Origin: Cheiracanthium punctorium
Taxonomy: Eukaryota; Arthropoda; Arachnida; Araneae; Cheiracanthiidae
Length of the DNA stretch: 64,000 bases
Assembly (NCBI GenBank): GCA_038373885.1
Contig: JAWZYV010012274.1
Coordinates: forward strand, 2,790,001-2,854,000
Direction: 5' to 3'
The notes under the pieces were generated by a model. That model was not told the DNA's origin, made no database searches, and saw nothing but the letters and a program-made list of their open reading frames with translations. Shown here in pieces: positions 59,913 to 64,000 of the stretch (the stretch's first letter is position 1; each line of letters opens with the position of its first letter). The position numbers were made by a program, and so were the translations under genes.

Positions 59913-60623
59913 TGAATTTTGGCATCCGATTATCTGTACTACGGTGAAGCAACGCTGGGCATAGAATGAAAGTCTCCACCGTTGTGTCTAACTAACGATA
60001 ACAGCAAACCAGTTAAAATCAAGATTCTTTTTAAAGTAATGAAGTATTTCTGATGAAATGCACTTCTTTTAGAAAAATCTGCTTGTGCTGGAGTCACCTT
60101 AAATTTGTTTGCCTTACGCAAATTCTCTGTCAAAATTCGAGAATTCCTGGGCGCACACCCCCTTTGCCCTTGTAATAAATCAGACCCGAAAGAGGTGTAT
60201 TACACTATTTCCCTTTTTTTTTTACTTTTAGCGATAGAATTTTGATTGGTTTTAACTAATCATTATAAATTTCAAAGCAAAAGAAAAGTGTATTGGAGGG
60301 GGGGGGGGGGGAACATGCAACAATAATATCACAATCAGTCAAATTTCTTGTCATATAAATGGAAATTTTGTATAAAAAGTGATTCAGTTTTCGAATGTAA
60401 CAATTCACGATCAATGTTATTCTTGTTTAATCTATCTCATCCCTGTCTGAAATCCTCAGAGTTTTCAAAAAATGTTATTCATAGTATTGTTTCTCAGCTC
60501 ATTCATTTCCTGTATTTTTTTTTTTTTTTTAACATTTTTGTACCCCTATAAACAGCTGCAGCTAAGCCTTGACTATTTTCTTTTCTTTTTTTCCCCAACA
60601 AATTAAAAAAAATTACAAACATT

Positions 60624-61080
60624 CATAGGCGCACCCACGGGGGGGGCTATGGGGGCTCAAGTCCCCCCTAAAGGTGAACAGTTAGAAGTGAAAAACTTTT
60701 AAAAAATGAAAATTGTCACTAATTAATTATTATTATTATTATTATTTATTGTCTTCAAATTATTTCTAAAGTATTTTTTAACTAAAAAGATGTTAGTTTT
60801 TAAATAAATACTTACAGAGAGTTTATTAAACACTGTTAAAGTAGGTTACAATATCACTGAAAAGATCAGATAATTATTTTTGATCAGGTGATTATTTTAT
60901 TAATTATTTATACTCTATAATGAGTTTTTGTTTGTGGGCTTGTGTTGTATGAGCAAATGAAGTGGTGCAGAATATTTTGACGTTATAAGAGGGTTGTAAC
61001 TATTATCGATCTCACTATAACCGAGTTCAGCAGTATTTTCAGCTCAGCCCCCCTAAACTAAAATACTGGGTGCGCCACTG
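60624..61080. mobile_element. hAT-type MITE, 457 bp
   Basis: Starts CATAGGCGCACCCA; other end in reverse CAGTGGCGCACCCAGT. Flanks CAAACATT (60616-60623) and CAAACGTT (61081-61088) match at 7/8. Confidence 0.8.
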
Positions 61081-61861
61081 CAAACGTTATACCTTTAAAA
61101 TTAAACTAGATAGTTTCCTCAGAATGAATTAATGCAACGTTTTCTATGTTGAAATGTGTGTAGGACCACGCAAAAAAAATTGGTAACTATTTAAATGCAA
61201 ACAGAAAAATAAAGCAGAAGAAAAAAGTTGTTTATCTTAGAGTTAATAATTATTCAAAAAATATTTTGAATTGTTGGCCATATAACCTCCAGGCATGATT
61301 TTGAGCATCCTCCTGAAGTAGAGCTATTTCACCCTCTACCATTATGTGGTCAAATTTGCAAAATTACGAGAGACATACATTTCAGTAATGTGTGTTCATG
61401 CGTCCATGATTTCAGTATAATTTTACAAAAACAGCATTGGGCTAAATCAAAGCAAATAGTACGTAATTCCGCTTTGTCAAACAAGAACAAAAATTAACAA
61501 AATATTCGCAGAAAATGAAACGGAAGGCATCTCGAAATGTTAGTGTGGACGACAGTCTGTTCCATCCTTTTCAATAAATAACTGAGCACTAAAATCATTC
61601 AAAAATAAGAAAAGGAAATTGAGACTTTAGAAGAAAGTGAGACAAACCTTTATACCTTAGAAGCCTCGCGTCAGTCTCATTCAATTAACACCAAAGCGCC
61701 GACACTTTTTGATGAATGGGCATCTTTTTTTGTTCCAGAGACATGCAAAGTGTTGTATATTAGGTGCTTGTAAACAGACAGACCTTGATGTTCTCTATTT
61801 ACAATAAAAACAATTAAACCTACTCACTTCGGAATCCTGAAGTAATATTATTAGAACTATC

Positions 61862-62170
61862 TCAAAACATTTCCATAATGGGAATGAGTCTTTCACCTAA
61901 CTCCTGTGTTATCTTTCCCGCGTGAACTTCTGATTGTAGCCAGCGGCTTTGTCTCAAATTCTCCGCTTTCCGGTACTCTTGGGCTAACATAGTATCATTG
62001 TATTCATACATTTTCCCATGGAGGACGAGGATTCTGGGATGAGGTCTGTTTGTGTGGGTCAGAAAGGGGGGGGGCACAGTGGGCAAAGGCATTGCCTGTG
62101 GGGCTGCAGGGAGTCGCACATCACATTGTGAAAAAGCTTTGAATTTTAGAAAGACATTATTTCCATGGGC
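61862..62170 (-). pseudogene. unassigned coding-like segment
   Basis: Minus-strand frame ending at TGA 61862-61864 with mixed, non-AT-driven codon use. Readable without ATG from about 62170 (phrase FKAFSQCDVRLPAAPQAMPL) to an end MYEYNDTMLAQEYRKAENLR ... GERLIPIMEMF. The composition looks like genuine protein: a proline-rich part and then a charged helical part. It may be the last exon of a gene, a retrocopy fragment, or part of a transposon gene. A possible acceptor-like AG precedes CTTTTTCACAATG. No family was recognised and no partner exon was found. Confidence 0.3.
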
Positions 62171-62492
62171 GCCAGATAGGAAGGCAAGTGGCAGTGGGGG
62201 ATTGAGATTTGAGCCCGCCTAGTATAGTAAACATTTTTACAGCATACTGAACTTCTAAGTATTATTTTCGTGCTAAAATGCCCGAAAGTTAAGATGACAC
62301 CCATACACTTCTAAATTAGTACTCATATGAGAAACTATTATAATTATTATTATTATTTTAAGTAGACAAAAATATTACCTGTTTGGATTCCTTTTTTTTT
62401 TTTTTTTTCATGCACTTTTTAAAATTTTAGAGTATGTGCTAAGTTACTACTTATTGGAATTTTATTATAATTACTCCAGTTCCGAGGCACAT

Positions 62493-62850
62493 AAGGGTGT
62501 ATGCCGAAGAAACAAAATCTGCATAACGGTCTTAGTACACAAATTAAAGTAGATTATCGCACCAAGGATTCGAAAAAATTTAGGATGATTCTTTATAAGC
62601 TGCACTACATACCGAAATAAAGAATAACACGTTCTTTAAAATTTTCGATTTTTAAGAATTTTTTCTGAAAGTTTCGTAAATGATACAGGTTTATTGTTTA
62701 TTTCAGTGTATAGTGCAGTTTCTAAAACATAAATCCTAAAATTTTGAAATATTTGACATAATTAATTTTTTTGAATCTGTGTACCAAAATTTCATGTTTT
62801 TTTTTTTTTTTTTTTTTTTTTCGAACTACAGCGATAAGCTGAAAGTAGCT
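62493..62850. repeat. dispersed repeat R, copy 2
   Basis: Same orientation as 59558-59912, with a 27-base T run near 62798-62822 expanded relative to copy 1. Confidence 0.75.
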
Positions 62851-62859
62851 GTCATTCAA

Positions 62860-64000
62860 TTGCCTTTAAACAGGGTTTAATTTCTATCCAAAAATAGTGC
62901 AAGAGCCCTGATTTTTTGTATTGCAATTTACAAAATTAATTATCTAATTTAAGGTATTATTAAGTTAATTTTTGTTACCTCTGTATTAGTTTGCGATGTA
63001 ATAAAATTAATATCAAAAGGAACAATTACGATGGTAATTAAAAATTTAAATTTAGTGTAAAATTTCACTGAGAAAAAAGAAGTAGTGGAGCTGAGCTCCC
63101 TCCCATGCAAATTAAGCACTTCCTTTAAATACATGCAAGTATTTAGCACCCACGAAAACTTTTCTGTGGGTGCTTGAGATCTGACATACTACATTAAAAA
63201 AAAAAAAACTGTCCCTCACTAAAATTTTATTTTCGAATTATGCAGTTGCAAAGCACTCGTCGTCATCAGTGGCGTGACTATACCGTTAGGGCCCGTAATG
63301 AATTCATTGGATAGGGTCCTTCCTCATTGTACAGAATCTCAACCAACATGTTGCAGTTAACTTTTTCTAGCTTTCTATTTGGGAAAAGCTCCCCCTCCGT
63401 CCGGGGGACCGTGGCTTTTGCCCGTTCTACCGCCCTATAGTAACGCCAGTGATTGTCTCATCGAAGTTCCTCATGCGCATCTAAATTATAAAGGACATGG
63501 GTGCTCATATAGGGAAGTAGGTGGGGGCTCGGGTCCCTCCCTCTAGCCGTCGGTATAGTGAACATTTTTATATTAGCTAACCTTTTTTTCACTATTTCAG
63601 TACTAAAATGTTTGAAAGCGCGATTGCCGATGACCTTACAAATGCCAGAAATAACCCCTCCCCCCCTCGTCTTAAAGTACTCATATGGACGTCCATGCCG
63701 AAGCACCCACATACATTTGGCCTCATTAAAGATTTTCTTTTAAACTTTTAAAATATCACACAACTAATAAGCAAATAAAGCATTTTAGTACTGAAATAAT
63801 GCAAAAAGTTCCGTATGCTTTACAAAGATTCATATTACGTAATGGCATAATTGGGGCGGCGGGGGGGGGGGGGAATCCTCCTTGAGTGTACATCACTATG
63901 TTGGGGTTATCAGACGATTGCTGGTGCTCAGCATCCAACGTAATTTTTTTTACAAGCCCAAAACACCCACATAAACGTCTTTTCCTAGCCCTTTCTGGGA
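62860..64000. other. right edge, repeat fragments
   Basis: AT-rich sequence with G/C runs and partial hAT-like ends. 63490-63700 resembles 62163-62330 ('catgggygcyc...tatagtgaacattttta'), another old dispersed repeat. No gene supported. Confidence 0.5.
63270..63451. mobile_element. possible hAT-type MITE
   Basis: CAGTGGCGTGACTATA near 63270 and, in reverse, CACTGGCGTTACTATA at 63451 could be terminal repeats, but no 8-bp duplication was found. Confidence 0.35.

Overview
This is an AT-rich, transposon-laden piece of an animal nuclear genome. The clearest gene is one long minus-strand gene for a cap'n'collar bZIP transcription factor (CncC / NRF2 family). It has ten coding exons whose splice sites and reading phases all fit together, running from a start codon at 58139-58141 to a TGA at 259-261 and predicting a 699-residue protein. 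The protein has an N-terminal Neh2-like region with both KEAP1-binding motifs (DLG at residues 31-33, ETGE at 91-94), acidic middle exons, a CNC domain (about 536-587) and a basic-leucine zipper (about 581-640). The N-terminal phrase PSQQ / DMDLI and the intron between those two parts match vertebrate NRF2. The abundance of hAT, pogo, mariner and piggyBac-type debris together with the AT-rich base composition suggests an arthropod, perhaps a spider or other chelicerate; that taxonomic guess is inference only.

Layout. 1-6497: six downstream exons (CNC/bZIP end first on the plus strand) separated by introns of 0.1-1.6 kb. 6498-55352: a single 48.9 kb intron holding almost all the mobile elements of the window. 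Inside it, at 32617-32667, lies a candidate alternative first exon (17 codons) that splices in phase to the exon at 6221-6497 and would give a 533-residue isoform lacking both KEAP1-binding motifs. 55353-58141: four 5' exons, two of them split by an 82-nt intron that cuts through the ETGE motif. 58142-64000: upstream flank with a 78-bp exact tandem duplication, a hAT-type MITE, a duplicated ~360-bp dispersed repeat and an unassigned coding-like segment.

Mobile elements. A hAT transposon (18611-22699) has matching terminal repeats, a perfect 8-bp target duplication CTCTACGC and a 535-codon transposase reading frame, frameshifted only at the junction with its BED zinc finger. It sits inside a ~1-kb MITE whose second copy (33416-34380) preserves the uninterrupted site, and it is itself invaded by a mariner-like element. 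At least ten further hAT-type elements can be delimited by terminal repeats plus 8-bp duplications; pogo-like (TA), piggyBac-like (TTAA) and mariner elements and three tRNA-derived SINEs are also present. A satellite-like array at about 45.1-47.0 kb is built of ~155-bp monomers arranged in a ~773-bp higher-order unit, with one 63-bp segment inverted in one copy.

No bacterial-type operons, CRISPR arrays, rRNA or functional tRNA genes were seen. All coordinates were read by eye; family names for elements rest on termini, duplications and motifs rather than on database searches.
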